The notes under the pieces were generated by a model. The model searched no databases. It was not told where the DNA came from and saw nothing but the letters and a program-made list of their open reading frames with translations. This document shows, piece by piece, positions 8,144-17,114 of a stretch of DNA of 56,321 nt (positions are counted from its first letter, which is position 1; every line of letters begins with the position of its first letter). The stretch lies in contig CAIXDS010000156.1 of assembly GCA_903918195.1 (NCBI GenBank), forward strand, positions 1-56,321. The letters run 5' to 3'. The position numbers and the translations under genes are program-made. The DNA is from an uncultured Acetobacteraceae bacterium. GTDB taxonomy: Bacteria > Pseudomonadota > Alphaproteobacteria > Acetobacterales > Acetobacteraceae.

Positions 8144-9079
8144 ATGTACCATCCCTATTTTCGTGGCAAACAATATGAACTAATCACGATCCGCGAGACC
8201 GCGGCTCTGATGGCCGCCTCGAACTTCGTGCCTATCATCGAGCCGGTCAAGGAGGCGCTCAGCGGCCTTGAGCGCACATTACGAGCTGTGCATGATGCTC
8301 AGGGAAAGGTTGTTGTGATCGTCAATCCCTATCATGGCGATCACCGCGAAGGTGGAGTCGAAATCTCCACGCACCTTCAGAACTTTTATCCCGGCAACGG
8401 ATCAATAGAATTTGGCGTCTTGCTCAAGGACGACATGAGCCTCGATGATGCGATGCGCTATTGCCAGCGCCATCACGATCGTCACCTTACTCTTATCCAC
8501 GCAGGCTTCACCCAGCCCAAGGCGCTGGCCGAGGCGCTGAGCGAAGGGCTTAGAGCCACCCGCAATGTCTTCATTGAAGCCCATTGCGGCAAGCTCTATC
8601 GCAAGCATTTTCAGGGAAGCCATCGGGTTTTGCTGCGCGACGGATTTCAGCGTCGCCGCAACCGTGATCACCCGGACTTCGAATTGTTTTCAGACCTTAA
8701 CGTCACCTATGAGGAGGAGGGGATGAACGGGTTCGGCGACTTTCTGATCGTCGGTGACGATTATTCTGAAACCGGGGGACCGGCCTATGCGGTCGCAATC
8801 CACCTCACTTTTATCGATCCCGATCAGGACGACGCGATGTTCATCTACCATTTCAAGTCGACGCGGCAGGACACGCCTACTGATCCGGCAGGCAAGTTCG
8901 CAGAGGCCCTCGAAAAGATGGTAGAGAAGCTTAATTCTGGCAATTCGAATGTTCTTGAAACGAGTGCCGTAAAAGAGTTTCGGGAACTTCACGCAAAAAA
9001 ACACTTCCCGGGGCTGGGCTACGTCAAGAAGCTCTCGATGAAGCATCATATCGAGACGCTCGATGATTTTCTCCGCTGA
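8144..9079 (+). CDS. sce7725 family protein
   Basis: A 311-residue protein recognised as sce7725 family. The start MYHPYFRGKQYELITIRE is the family signature, followed by VPIIEPVKE and a VIVNPYHGDHREGG segment. The overall pattern recalls the T4 beta-protein group seen in some phage-related genomes; that relation is tentative. No catalytic motif is assigned and no membrane segments are visible. The ATG at 8144 follows the sce7726 stop by 7 bases, so the two are co-transcribed; a longer upstream frame overlaps sce7726 and was not used. The strict pairing with a nuclease-like neighbour suggests that the two proteins work together, possibly as sensor and effector; this is inference. Confidence 0.82.
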   Translation: MYHPYFRGKQYELITIRETAALMAASNFVPIIEPVKEALSGLERTLRAVHDAQGKVVVIVNPYHGDHREGGVEISTHLQNFYPGNGSIEFGVLLKDDMSLDDAMRYCQRHHDRHLTLIHAGFTQPKALAEALSEGLRATRNVFIEAHCGKLYRKHFQGSHRVLLRDGFQRRRNRDHPDFELFSDLNVTYEEEGMNGFGDFLIVGDDYSETGGPAYAVAIHLTFIDPDQDDAMFIYHFKSTRQDTPTDPAGKFAEALEKMVEKLNSGNSNVLETSAVKEFRELHAKKHFPGLGYVKKLSMKHHIETLDDFLR

Positions 9080-9085
9080 CGCATC

Positions 9086-10108
9086 ATGCCTGTGCGATGC
9101 TGTTCCGAATGCTTCGGTGACCGCGGTCTGCGGCGTAATCTCATCCCATCGCTTGACCCGACGCGCGGCACGTGCAGCTTTTGCGGTTCGATGGACGTCG
9201 ATCTCGTTGAGCCACAGCAACTCGCCGTTTATTTCGGACCGCTGATCAGCGTCTACGAGCGCGATTCCGGTGGGAAACTTTTAGTCGAATGGATGAAGGA
9301 GGACTGGCAGCTTTTTACGCATGCACGCATGGACACAGCTCACGCGAAGGAGCTTCTGAGCGAGATACTCGACAACGGTGATATTGTTCGTAAGACCTTC
9401 TCGCCGTCCCCGACGTACAAGAGCGAAGGCCTCATCCGCTGGGAGACGCTTCGCGACGAACTTATGTACCGAAACCGATATTTCTTAGACGAGACGCTCG
9501 ACGAGGATCGACTTGAACAGCTGTTGTCCCATTTACTCGCTGATGAGTTGCCAAGGAAATGGCATCGCGCGCGTATCCGCACTGGTGGTGTAACCTATCC
9601 TATCGCGGAAATGGGCGCGCCGCCAAAGCGACTTGCTACGCATGGTCGCGCAAACCCGCCCGGTATCCCTTATCTTTATCTCGGTTCGGTCCCTGAGACA
9701 GCAGTCGCGGAGGTGCGTCCGCATACAGGTGAGGTCGCGTGCGTCGCCGAATTCACGATTGCGGGTCCGCTCAACGCCATCGACCTCAGGAATCCACGCA
9801 AGCTGGTATCGCCATTCGTGCTGGGCGATGCCGGTGCAATCGGCCAGCTGCGGGCGGACATCCCGTTCCTTGAGCGCTTGGGTGAGGAATTGACTCGCCC
9901 CGTCCTGCCGCAGGGCGCTTCAATTGACTATGTGCCGAGCCAATATCTGTGCGAGTTCATTAAGAAGTGCAGATATGATGGGGTCATCTATCGCAGCTCG
10001 GTCAGCGACGGCATGAACCTTGCGCTGTTCGATCCCACCAAGGCCGAAGGCCGCGACGTAAGCCTTTATGCGGTCAGCCGGGTAACGGTCAAGATCGATC
10101 CAGCGTGA
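9086..10108 (+). CDS. RES-domain protein with HEPN/RES-type N-terminus and zinc-ribbon-like cysteines
   Basis: A 340-residue protein. The N-terminus has two CxxC pairs (C6/C9 and C30/C33), suggesting a zinc ribbon. Residues about 45-155 form a helical region similar to the N-terminal domain of HEPN-RES proteins. The C-terminal half matches a RES domain: R161 (KWHRARI), GRANPPGIPYLYLGS, ETAVAEVRPH with E209, and a late YRSSVSDGMNLALF. RES toxins are known as NAD-degrading phosphorylases inhibited by a partner (Xre/antitoxin); here no Xre gene is adjacent. It starts 6 bases after sce7725, so it is the third member of the operon. A role as NAD-depleting effector of an abortive-infection-type system is inferred. 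Confidence 0.8.
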   Translation: MPVRCCSECFGDRGLRRNLIPSLDPTRGTCSFCGSMDVDLVEPQQLAVYFGPLISVYERDSGGKLLVEWMKEDWQLFTHARMDTAHAKELLSEILDNGDIVRKTFSPSPTYKSEGLIRWETLRDELMYRNRYFLDETLDEDRLEQLLSHLLADELPRKWHRARIRTGGVTYPIAEMGAPPKRLATHGRANPPGIPYLYLGSVPETAVAEVRPHTGEVACVAEFTIAGPLNAIDLRNPRKLVSPFVLGDAGAIGQLRADIPFLERLGEELTRPVLPQGASIDYVPSQYLCEFIKKCRYDGVIYRSSVSDGMNLALFDPTKAEGRDVSLYAVSRVTVKIDPA

Positions 10109-10275
10109 CGCCATCGCCCCATCGTTCTTTGTTGCGCAAGCAGTGCATGTGGCAGCTTTGGAGTGCGTCGGGACGGGCCAACAATGACCGAAATGGGCGC
10201 AGAGCGGACATCGGAGCCGCCAGCAACCTACCCCCGCTTCCCACGCCAACCAGTCATCCGACGAGGCTGCCGGCT

Positions 10276-11547
10276 CTACCTGTTCCTCTTCCCGCCCCGT
10301 CCGCCCTTACCCTTCACCGCAGCCTCAGGCACCGGCACCGCCGCCCGCGCCGTCAGCCCGGTCGCCGCGATCCGTTCCAGCCGCGCCAGAATCCGCAGCC
10401 CCACCGCCCGGTTGCCATGCGAGCGCAGCGCCTCCACCTGCCCGCGCCGGGCGATCGCGCCGCCGCGGTCGGGGTCGTCCAGCACCGGGCGCAGCAGCGC
10501 CCAGGCTTGGTCCACATCGGGGTTGGCCCAGGACTGGCCCTGCCAGTGCGGATACGCGTCCGGTTGCAGCCGCACCAGCTCGTGGCCGACCAGTAACGAG
10601 TTGCTGTCGGTCATGAAATCGACATTTCCCGACCAGCCAGTGCCCATGGTCAGCCGGCCCAGCGCCATCGCCTCGCCCATGCCGCGGCCGAACCCCTCGG
10701 CCCGGTGCAGCGACACGAAGCAGTCGCAGGCCGCCATCAGGCTGCGCACGCCGAGCGTGTCGAGCGGGGTGGCGATCACCTTCACCTGCGGGTCGCCTTC
10801 CATGCTCGCCGCCCAGTCCTCGGCGCCGTGCTCGCCGTTCTTCACCTTCAGCACGAGCTGCACGTCGCGGTACGGGTCGTCGCGGCGGATGCGGTCCAGC
10901 AGGGCCAGCACCGCGTCGGGGTTCTTGCGGCTGGAGTAGGAGGACAGGTCGAAAAAGTTCAGCAGCACGAACGCCGATTCGCGGATGCCGAAATACCGCC
11001 GCGGCAGATTCACCCCGCCCTCCAGCTCCACCGCCTGGCCGATCAGGTGGCTGTCGATGCCGGCGGTCGCCAGGCTCGCCTGGATGAAGCTGGACAGCGC
11101 CCACACCTCATCGAAGCGGCGCAGATTCGCCGCCCAGGGGGCGGGGTAGGCGGGCAGTTCCCAGGCCGGCACGATGATGTTGTAGCCCGCCTCGAAGCAG
11201 CCGCCGCGCGCCTCGAATTCCTGGATCACCCGCTCCACTTCGTCGCCGTTGATGTGGAACATGCGGATGCCGTCCGGCAGGTCGCGGCGCTCGCGCTCTC
11301 CGACCACCTGGAAATGCACCGGATCGGTGCGCTGGGCATAGCGGAAGATGTCGAACACGTGGTGGTGCAGCCGCAGCGCGGTGCAGGCCTGGACGTGGCT
11401 GCGCATCTGCTCGCCCATGCCGATCGGCGCATAGGGGTGGCCGATGATGGTCAGCGCGATGTCCTCGAGCGCCAGCGGCGTGGCGGGCGCCGGCCGCGTC
11501 GCCGCGTCGCCGGTTGCTTCAGAGGCCTCCAGCACCAGGCTGTTCAT
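10276..11547 (-). CDS. Glycosyltransferase family 4 protein
   Basis: A 423-residue GT4-type glycosyltransferase. The N-terminal half includes IIGHPYAPIGMGEQMRSH, a donor/acceptor-loop motif. The C-terminal half has the FVSLHRAEGFGRGMGEAMAL segment with the E-x7-E pattern that holds the nucleotide sugar, then an N-V-D stretch. No signal peptide or membrane span; probably peripheral and cytoplasmic. The last 20 residues are Gly/Arg/Lys-rich. The start ATG at 11547 overlaps the stop of the upstream glycosyltransferase by four bases (ATGA), so the two are probably translationally coupled; a TTG two codons earlier was rejected. Sugar and linkage cannot be deduced. It belongs to the polysaccharide locus. 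Confidence 0.88.
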   Translation of the reverse strand: MNSLVLEASEATGDAATRPAPATPLALEDIALTIIGHPYAPIGMGEQMRSHVQACTALRLHHHVFDIFRYAQRTDPVHFQVVGERERRDLPDGIRMFHINGDEVERVIQEFEARGGCFEAGYNIIVPAWELPAYPAPWAANLRRFDEVWALSSFIQASLATAGIDSHLIGQAVELEGGVNLPRRYFGIRESAFVLLNFFDLSSYSSRKNPDAVLALLDRIRRDDPYRDVQLVLKVKNGEHGAEDWAASMEGDPQVKVIATPLDTLGVRSLMAACDCFVSLHRAEGFGRGMGEAMALGRLTMGTGWSGNVDFMTDSNSLLVGHELVRLQPDAYPHWQGQSWANPDVDQAWALLRPVLDDPDRGGAIARRGQVEALRSHGNRAVGLRILARLERIAATGLTARAAVPVPEAAVKGKGGRGGKRNR

Positions 11548-14309
11548 GCCCAAACCTTCGCCGCCACCGCGTCGCGCAGCGCCTCCAGCCAGCGATGGCC
11601 GTGGAACGCGTCAGGCTCCAGATGCGCGCCCTCGGCCCATTCGTTCCAGGCATTGACGAACAGCAGCCGTTCATCCCCCATCTGGAACCGCCGGATGTCC
11701 TCGATCTTCTCCTCGACATAGACCCGGAACGCCTCCGGGCTGATGCCGTCGAAGCTGGTGCCGCGCAACGGCTGGCGCGGCGTGTTGTCCCAGCTCGGAA
11801 ACACCGCCGGATAGCGCACGTACGGCACCGTATCACGATCAAGAAACGACATCACCGTGGCGGGATAGTCGTAGCGGTAGCCGGTCCAGCCCGGCTTGGT
11901 GATCTCCGCGGCGCTGGAGGCCGGCACGGCGCGCCCGTGCGGCGGAAATTCGACGCAGGCATCGAACCCCAGATCGCCCGGGCTCACCGCGCGGTCCACC
12001 GCCTCCATGCTCTCGACATAAACCAGATGCACGCCGGCGAACCCGGCCGCGGCGAAGGCCGCCCGGCATTCCGCCGCGAAGGCCGGCGGGTCGGGCAGCA
12101 GCAACGGGCGGTACACCAGGAACAGCGGCCGCCCGTTCACCCGGATGTAGCGCGGGTCGGCGGCCTGGGCGACCGCATCGGCGATGATGGCGGCCAGCGT
12201 CGCCTTGTCGTAGCTTTGTTCCAGCAGAATTTCACGCTCGCCGCCGTCCCAGTGTTTGGTCCAGTTCTCGTTCGCCCAGCACAGGCACCAGCGGAACGGG
12301 ATATCGGGGTTGGCGAGCACCGTTTCGATCGGCCGCGGCAGCACCCGCCTTTTGCCGAAATTGTAATAATAGACGCAGAACCCCTCGATGCCGTACCGCC
12401 GCGCCAGCAGCGCCTGCCGGCGCAGCGTCTCCGGCGTGCGCAAATCATAGAAGCCCAGATCGGTGGGCAGATGCGGCTGGTAATGGCCGGCGTAGCTGGG
12501 CCGGGCCTTCACCACATTGGTCCACTCGGTGAACCCCGCCCCCCACCACAGATCGTTCTCCGGCGTCGGGTGAAACTGCGGCAGGTAGAAGGCCAGCACC
12601 CGGATTGCGTCCAGCCGGCCCAGCGTATCGCCCCAGCGTTCGCTCAGACGCTGCTGGTTGCGGCTGATGGTGCGCAGCTTGCGGGTGATCGAGCCGCGGT
12701 TGGTCGAGACGCTGAGGTGGTGCACCACGGTGGCACCGCTGACATAGCGCACCCGGTGCCCGGCGGCGATCAGGCGCAGGCACAGATCGGCGTCCTCGCA
12801 ATAGGCCGGGCGGTAGGCTTCGTCGAACAGCATTTCGCCCACCAAAGCGCGGCGGAGCATCAGCGCCGCCCCCGAGCAATAGGTGACGTCGCGGTCGAAA
12901 CAGTAGCCGCCCTCGTCGGGGTCGGCGAACAGCCCGACCATGCCGCTCTCGCCGTTCGGCCGCACGAAGCAGCCGGCCTCCTGCAGCCGCCCGTTCGGGT
13001 AGATGATCTTCGGCCCGACCGCGGCCACCGCCGGATCGGCATCCAGCACCGCGGCCAGGCGGTCGATGGCGCCGGGCAGCACCTGGGCGTCGTTGTTGAG
13101 CAGCAACACATAGTCGCCGCGGCAACGCCGGAACGCCTCGTTGCAGTTGCGCAGGAACCCGACATTGGCGGGCTGGCGCACGTACACCAGATTCGGCACC
13201 CGGCCGAGCAGCGCCAGTTCCGGCTCGGTGGAGGCGTCGTCCGCCACCACCACCTCGAAGGTCAGGTCCGGCCGCGCCCGCTGGATCGACAGCAGGCACT
13301 CCACCGTCACCGTCAGTTCGTTAAATACCGGCACCAGAATGGACAGGCGCGGCGCGCGCGCGCGGGCAAATTTCAGGCGGGCGATGTCCTTCGCCGGCGC
13401 GGCGGAGGCCACCAGCCGTGCCGGCTCCACCCGCACCGCGTCCTTGCGCTGCTGCCGCCCGGCTTCCACCCGTCCCCGCATGTCGGCGAAGGCGCGCTCG
13501 CTCTGTGCCGGATCGACGGGACAGGACAGCCCGACCTCGACCGACGCGCCCGGCTTGGCGGCCGCCGCCGCACGGCGCTCCACCGCGGCCTGACGGCCCT
13601 CGCGCCTTCCATGCATGAGATAGTGGCGCAGCGGCGGGATGCCCGAATCGGCCACGTCGGTGTAGCGCGCCCGGTACAGCCCGCCATCGAACCCCGGCCC
13701 GGCGGCACGCCCTTCGTGATCGCCCTGGGTTACGAAATGGCGCAGCGCCTTGTATGGCTCGTCCGGCACGTCCGGGTAACGCTCGGCATACCAGACGGGA
13801 TCGATAAAGGCGCTCGGCGTCCGCTTGGCGCGCACGCCGTACTGCAGGAAGTGACGCAGCAATGCGTTGCCCGGCGCGTCGCCGGCGAGCTGGTCCAGAT
13901 AGTGCTGCGGATCGAAATACGGGCACGGGCTGGCCAGATCGTATTCCAGCAGATCGGCCAGCGCCTCGACATGCGGCGTCGCCCCCAGCACCAGGGCATC
14001 CTCGGCGACGATGTAGCGCAAATCCACCAACGGATGCGGCGAGCGCAGCTCGGCGATGCCGGTGTCGATGAAGTGCAGCAACGGGTCGAGTCCCGCTTTG
14101 GCGATGTCGGGATTGGCCGCGAGGTAGTAGGCCGTGTCGAAATACCACGACAGCGACGGGCGCTGCGGCACCGGCAGTTTCAGGTAGCGCGCCACCAGCG
14201 AAATGTCGGCCCGGCCGCCGCCGAGCGCCCGGCGGAACAGATCCTCGCTGACGAAACCCGAGCAAAGCGACCGGTGCGCCTGCTTGAGTTCATTCATCAG
14301 CTTGGTCAT
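11544..14309 (-). CDS. Large glycosyltransferase: repeats, GT2 domain and WbsX-like domain
   Basis: A 921-residue multidomain enzyme. Residues about 50-255 consist of repeats such as FDTAYYLAANPDIAKAGLDP with HFIDTG, matching the N-terminal repeats of the 2894 gene. From about residue 319 a GT2 domain runs to about 545 (LSILVPVFNELTVTVECLLS, VADDAS, LLLNNDAQVLPGA, AYCEDADLCLRL). From about 568 a WbsX/GH99-like domain follows (LAFYLPQFHPTPENDLWWG, GFTEWTN, VNAWNEWAEGAHLEP). ATG 14309 was chosen over TTG 14321: the AAGGAG is only one base from the TTG, and GAGG lies three bases before the ATG. Domain order differs from the 2894 gene, which has repeats, WbsX, GT4 and GT2. It is translationally coupled to the following GT4 gene. 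Probably adds and trims or modifies sugars in polysaccharide assembly. Confidence 0.88.
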   Translation of the reverse strand: MTKLMNELKQAHRSLCSGFVSEDLFRRALGGGRADISLVARYLKLPVPQRPSLSWYFDTAYYLAANPDIAKAGLDPLLHFIDTGIAELRSPHPLVDLRYIVAEDALVLGATPHVEALADLLEYDLASPCPYFDPQHYLDQLAGDAPGNALLRHFLQYGVRAKRTPSAFIDPVWYAERYPDVPDEPYKALRHFVTQGDHEGRAAGPGFDGGLYRARYTDVADSGIPPLRHYLMHGRREGRQAAVERRAAAAAKPGASVEVGLSCPVDPAQSERAFADMRGRVEAGRQQRKDAVRVEPARLVASAAPAKDIARLKFARARAPRLSILVPVFNELTVTVECLLSIQRARPDLTFEVVVADDASTEPELALLGRVPNLVYVRQPANVGFLRNCNEAFRRCRGDYVLLLNNDAQVLPGAIDRLAAVLDADPAVAAVGPKIIYPNGRLQEAGCFVRPNGESGMVGLFADPDEGGYCFDRDVTYCSGAALMLRRALVGEMLFDEAYRPAYCEDADLCLRLIAAGHRVRYVSGATVVHHLSVSTNRGSITRKLRTISRNQQRLSERWGDTLGRLDAIRVLAFYLPQFHPTPENDLWWGAGFTEWTNVVKARPSYAGHYQPHLPTDLGFYDLRTPETLRRQALLARRYGIEGFCVYYYNFGKRRVLPRPIETVLANPDIPFRWCLCWANENWTKHWDGGEREILLEQSYDKATLAAIIADAVAQAADPRYIRVNGRPLFLVYRPLLLPDPPAFAAECRAAFAAAGFAGVHLVYVESMEAVDRAVSPGDLGFDACVEFPPHGRAVPASSAAEITKPGWTGYRYDYPATVMSFLDRDTVPYVRYPAVFPSWDNTPRQPLRGTSFDGISPEAFRVYVEEKIEDIRRFQMGDERLLFVNAWNEWAEGAHLEPDAFHGHRWLEALRDAVAAKVWA

Positions 14310-14385
14310 GGACCTCGTCAAACTCCTTCAGCCGGCCGGCGATACGGGGACGCGGCCAGCCGGCCGGGTTTCCCGCCCGCCCGCC

Positions 14386-14853
14386 TCACGCCGCCCGCGT
14401 ATCGTCGCGCAGCACCGAGATCCAGTAATCCACTTCCGGCTTGATCTGCCGGTTGGGAATGCGGCCTTCGGCCGCCCCCTGGCGCAGATAATGCTCGGCC
14501 GCCGAGGCAATGTCGCCACGCGCCACCGCCTGCCCGACGTCCTTATAATAGGTTGTGTAGAAAGCTTCATCGACCGTCGGCGGCGTGCCGAACCGTCCCT
14601 CGAAGAAACCCGACTCGACGTAGTGCCGGTGCAGGTCGGGAATGTTGCCGGCGGCGTGCGCCTCGGCAATGTCGGGATAGGCCTCCAGATAGAATTCGTC
14701 CGAGAACGGCGACCGCGCGATGATGGCCTGGACAAGACCGCGCAGCAGCTTGGCGTCGATGGCGATCTTGGATTTGCTGTTCAGTCGCTCGCGATTGACG
14801 CGCAGGGCCTGCAGCAGGAGTTCGATGTGCGGCAGGTATTCCGGAATCTGCAA
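14386..14853 (-). CDS. Stand-alone repeat protein related to the glycosyltransferase N-termini
   Basis: A 155-residue protein with no catalytic domain. Residues about 53-82 (FYLEAYPDIAEAHAAG, then HRHYVESGFFEGRFG) and about 95-132 (FYTTYYKDVGQAVARGD, then HYLRQGAAEGRIP) are two copies of the unit seen in the two giant glycosyltransferases of this locus. The start is a TTG at 14853 supported by AAGGAG eight bases upstream; no ATG is available nearby. A hairpin with a T-run separates it from the acyltransferase gene upstream. It may be an adaptor that docks to, or competes with, the repeat regions of the enzymes; this is inference. No signal peptide. Confidence 0.72.
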   Translation of the reverse strand: MQIPEYLPHIELLLQALRVNRERLNSKSKIAIDAKLLRGLVQAIIARSPFSDEFYLEAYPDIAEAHAAGNIPDLHRHYVESGFFEGRFGTPPTVDEAFYTTYYKDVGQAVARGDIASAAEHYLRQGAAEGRIPNRQIKPEVDYWISVLRDDTRAA

Positions 14854-14914
14854 TGCTCGGGCTCCTTGCGCTTTCGGTCCGGAATCACTTTTTCGCGATC
14901 CGCCCTTGTTCTAT

Positions 14915-14940
14915 AAACAAAAAACCGTTGCGCCGCAACG
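14915..14940 (-). terminator. Rho-independent terminator after the acyltransferase gene
   Basis: Read on the minus strand, CGTTGC and GCAACG form a six-pair stem around GGC, followed by GTTTTTTGTTT. It lies just downstream of the acyltransferase stop at 14976 and upstream of the TTG-started repeat protein, which implies a separate promoter for the genes after it. Confidence 0.72.
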
Positions 14941-14975
14941 CTACAAACCGGTTTCCGAGGCACGGCGAAGGTAGT

Positions 14976-15785
14976 TTAGTACTCGGGCAGTTCCGGCAGC
15001 CCGATCGAAATCCGTTCCGCTCCGCTCATGCCATACGGATGGCGCCCCCAGCTCACGCCTTCCCGAACAATCCGCGCGGGCGTGCCGGCCGCCACCACGC
15101 AAGGCGGCACGGCGCCCTTCACCACCGAGCGCGCGCCGATGATGGCGCCCATGCCGACCCGCCGGCAGCTCAGCAGCAGCGCATCCTGGCCCAGCCAGAC
15201 ATGTCGCTCGATCACCGTATCGAGCGGCGGGCGGTTGATGCGCGCGCCGGTGCGCAGGTCGTGCATCGCGTGCATGTCGTAGTTGCGCAGCCACACGCCG
15301 CCGGAAATAAGTGCGTCATCGCCGACCACCATGCCATGTCCGATGCCGTCGATCTCCAGGCTGCAGCCGACCGCCGAGGACCCCGCACCCCAGAACAGGA
15401 ACTGCCGGTCCGAGCGCAGCAGCACATCCGGCAGCGTCACGTAGGCATCGCCGATCCGGTTGAACAGAATGATGCTTTCGTCGCCGGCCATGCGTATGTT
15501 GGCATGGAAATTGCCGCCCCAGGCGCGATTGTCGAAGAACAGCGTGTTATTCCGCCCGCCCGACTGCAGCCGCACCTGGCCAAGCCGCCTGGCCGGGTCG
15601 GTGACCACCACGTTCACGTCGGGACCGCCTTCGAACTGGATGCCCAGCGCGCGGGCCTCCTCGTCATCGGCGGTCAGCAGCGTCATGCCGACCTGGGCCA
15701 GCGTCTCCTCGCGCACGTCGGTGACCGACTGGACCAGGAACTCACGCAATCGTTCCTCGGTCGCGTTGATCATCCCTGGTACCAT
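14976..15785 (-). CDS. Hexapeptide-repeat (LbH) acyltransferase-like protein
   Basis: About 269 residues. The C-terminal half has the left-handed beta-helix pattern of bacterial acyltransferases: ISGGVWLRNYDMHAM, VIERHVWLGQDALLLS, MGAIIGARSVVKGAVPP and VVAAGTPARIV, the last being the usual end of the LbH fold in maltose/galactoside acetyltransferases. A histidine in the DMHAM segment could be catalytic. The first 100 residues are poorly conserved. The frame is open to 15983, but the upstream part reads as noncoding; ATG 15785 was chosen, with ATG 15773 as alternative. It diverges from rfbB across about 240 bases. Probably acetylates or pyruvylates a sugar in the adjacent polysaccharide. Confidence 0.8.
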   Translation of the reverse strand: MVPGMINATEERLREFLVQSVTDVREETLAQVGMTLLTADDEEARALGIQFEGGPDVNVVVTDPARRLGQVRLQSGGRNNTLFFDNRAWGGNFHANIRMAGDESIILFNRIGDAYVTLPDVLLRSDRQFLFWGAGSSAVGCSLEIDGIGHGMVVGDDALISGGVWLRNYDMHAMHDLRTGARINRPPLDTVIERHVWLGQDALLLSCRRVGMGAIIGARSVVKGAVPPCVVAAGTPARIVREGVSWGRHPYGMSGAERISIGLPELPEY

Positions 15786-16027
15786 GGCGCCTCGCAGGCC
15801 CTGTTTCCGCCATTCTGGCGGATCGCGGGTGTGGTGTGGATGCGTAATCAGTCTCAATCGATTGCCCGCAACGGCGTCGGGCGGATCGACTTCCAGTATG
15901 ATGAACCGTTTTGAGAGCGCGCTGCAACCGGCGCGAGCGCATGCGGTGGTACGGGAAACCGAGGATTGCCGTGCAACGAACACGCTGGCAAGCTAGAATC
16001 CAGCCGTGCAGGTAACTGGAGTGACGG

Positions 16028-17095
16028 ATGCAGGTGCTGCTGACCGGAGGATGCGGGTTCATAGGGGCCGCGGTGGTGCGCCATCTGGTGCGATCGACCA
16101 GCCACACGGTGGTCAATGTGGACAAGATGACCTATGCGGCGTCGGCGGACGCGCTGGAGGAAGCGGCGCGCGACCCGCGGCACAGGATGGTCCGGGCCGA
16201 TATCGCCGACCACGCGGCGATGCGCGAGGTGTTCGCCACCTGGCAGCCCGACGCGGTGATGCACCTCGCCGCCGAGACGCATGTCGACCGCTCCATCGAC
16301 GGTCCCGGCCCCTTCGTGCAGACCAACGTGGTCGGCACCTATACCCTGCTCGACACCGCCCGCGAGTACTGGGCCGGCCTGCCGGCGCCGCGCCGCGCCG
16401 CGTTCCGCTTCCATCACGTCTCCACCGATGAGGTGTTCGGCGCGCTCAGCCCGGGCGACCCGCCATTCACCGAAACGACGCCATACGACCCGCGCAGCCC
16501 CTATGCCGCCAGCAAGGCCGCCTCCGACCATCTGGTGCGGGCCTGGCACCACACCTACGGGCTGCCCACGCTGGTCAGCAACACCGCCAATAATTACGGC
16601 CCCTGGCAGTTTCCCGAAAAACTGATCCCGCTGGTCACGCTCAACGCGCTCGAAGGCAAACCCCTGCCGGTCTATGGCGACGGGTCCAACATGCGCGACT
16701 GGATCTTCGTCGAGGACCATGCCGAGGCGCTGGTGCGGGTGCTGGAACACGGCGCGCCGGGCGCCACCTACGCCCTCTCCGCCCGCCAGCCGCGCACCAA
16801 CCTGCAGGTGGTGCGCGGCATCTGCGCCGCGCTGGACGCCCGCCTGCCCGATCCGGCGGGGCCGCGCGAGCGCCTGATCAGCTTCGTCACCGACCGGCCC
16901 GGCCACGATTTCCGCTACGAGATCGACCCCAGCGCCAGTGAGCGCGCGCTGGCGTGGCGCGCCGCCCATGATTTCGACCGCGGTCTCGGCCGCACCGTCG
17001 ATTGGTATCTCGACAACCGCGCCTGGTGGGAGCGCATCCGCGCCGGCAGCTATGCCGGCCAGCGGCTGGGCCAGGCAACCCGCAGCGCAGCGTGA
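16028..17095 (+). CDS. rfbB: dTDP-glucose 4,6-dehydratase
   Basis: A 355-residue short-chain dehydrogenase/reductase that converts dTDP-glucose to dTDP-4-keto-6-deoxyglucose, the second step of dTDP-L-rhamnose synthesis. TGGCGFIG (6-13) binds [15 protein letters not shown] is the subfamily signature; S132-T133-D134-E135 and Y159-xxx-K163 give the active site. GGAG lies about six bases before the ATG at 16028. It heads the cluster rfbB-rfbA-rfbC-rfbD, all plus-strand with gaps of 8-37 bases, followed by a GT2 gene. Cytoplasmic. The rhamnose product would feed the glycosyltransferases of this locus. Confidence 0.97.
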   Translation: MQVLLTGGCGFIGAAVVRHLVRSTSHTVVNVDKMTYAASADALEEAARDPRHRMVRADIADHAAMREVFATWQPDAVMHLAAETHVDRSIDGPGPFVQTNVVGTYTLLDTAREYWAGLPAPRRAAFRFHHVSTDEVFGALSPGDPPFTETTPYDPRSPYAASKAASDHLVRAWHHTYGLPTLVSNTANNYGPWQFPEKLIPLVTLNALEGKPLPVYGDGSNMRDWIFVEDHAEALVRVLEHGAPGATYALSARQPRTNLQVVRGICAALDARLPDPAGPRERLISFVTDRPGHDFRYEIDPSASERALAWRAAHDFDRGLGRTVDWYLDNRAWWERIRAGSYAGQRLGQATRSAA

Positions 17096-17114
17096 AAACA
17101 AGCAGGAGCGCAGC

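Noticed and set aside
11514..14444. A 976-codon plus-strand open frame opposite the GT2/WbsX gene.
   Set aside because: The minus strand encodes recognisable GT2 and WbsX motifs; the plus-strand translation is low-complexity and shows no family.
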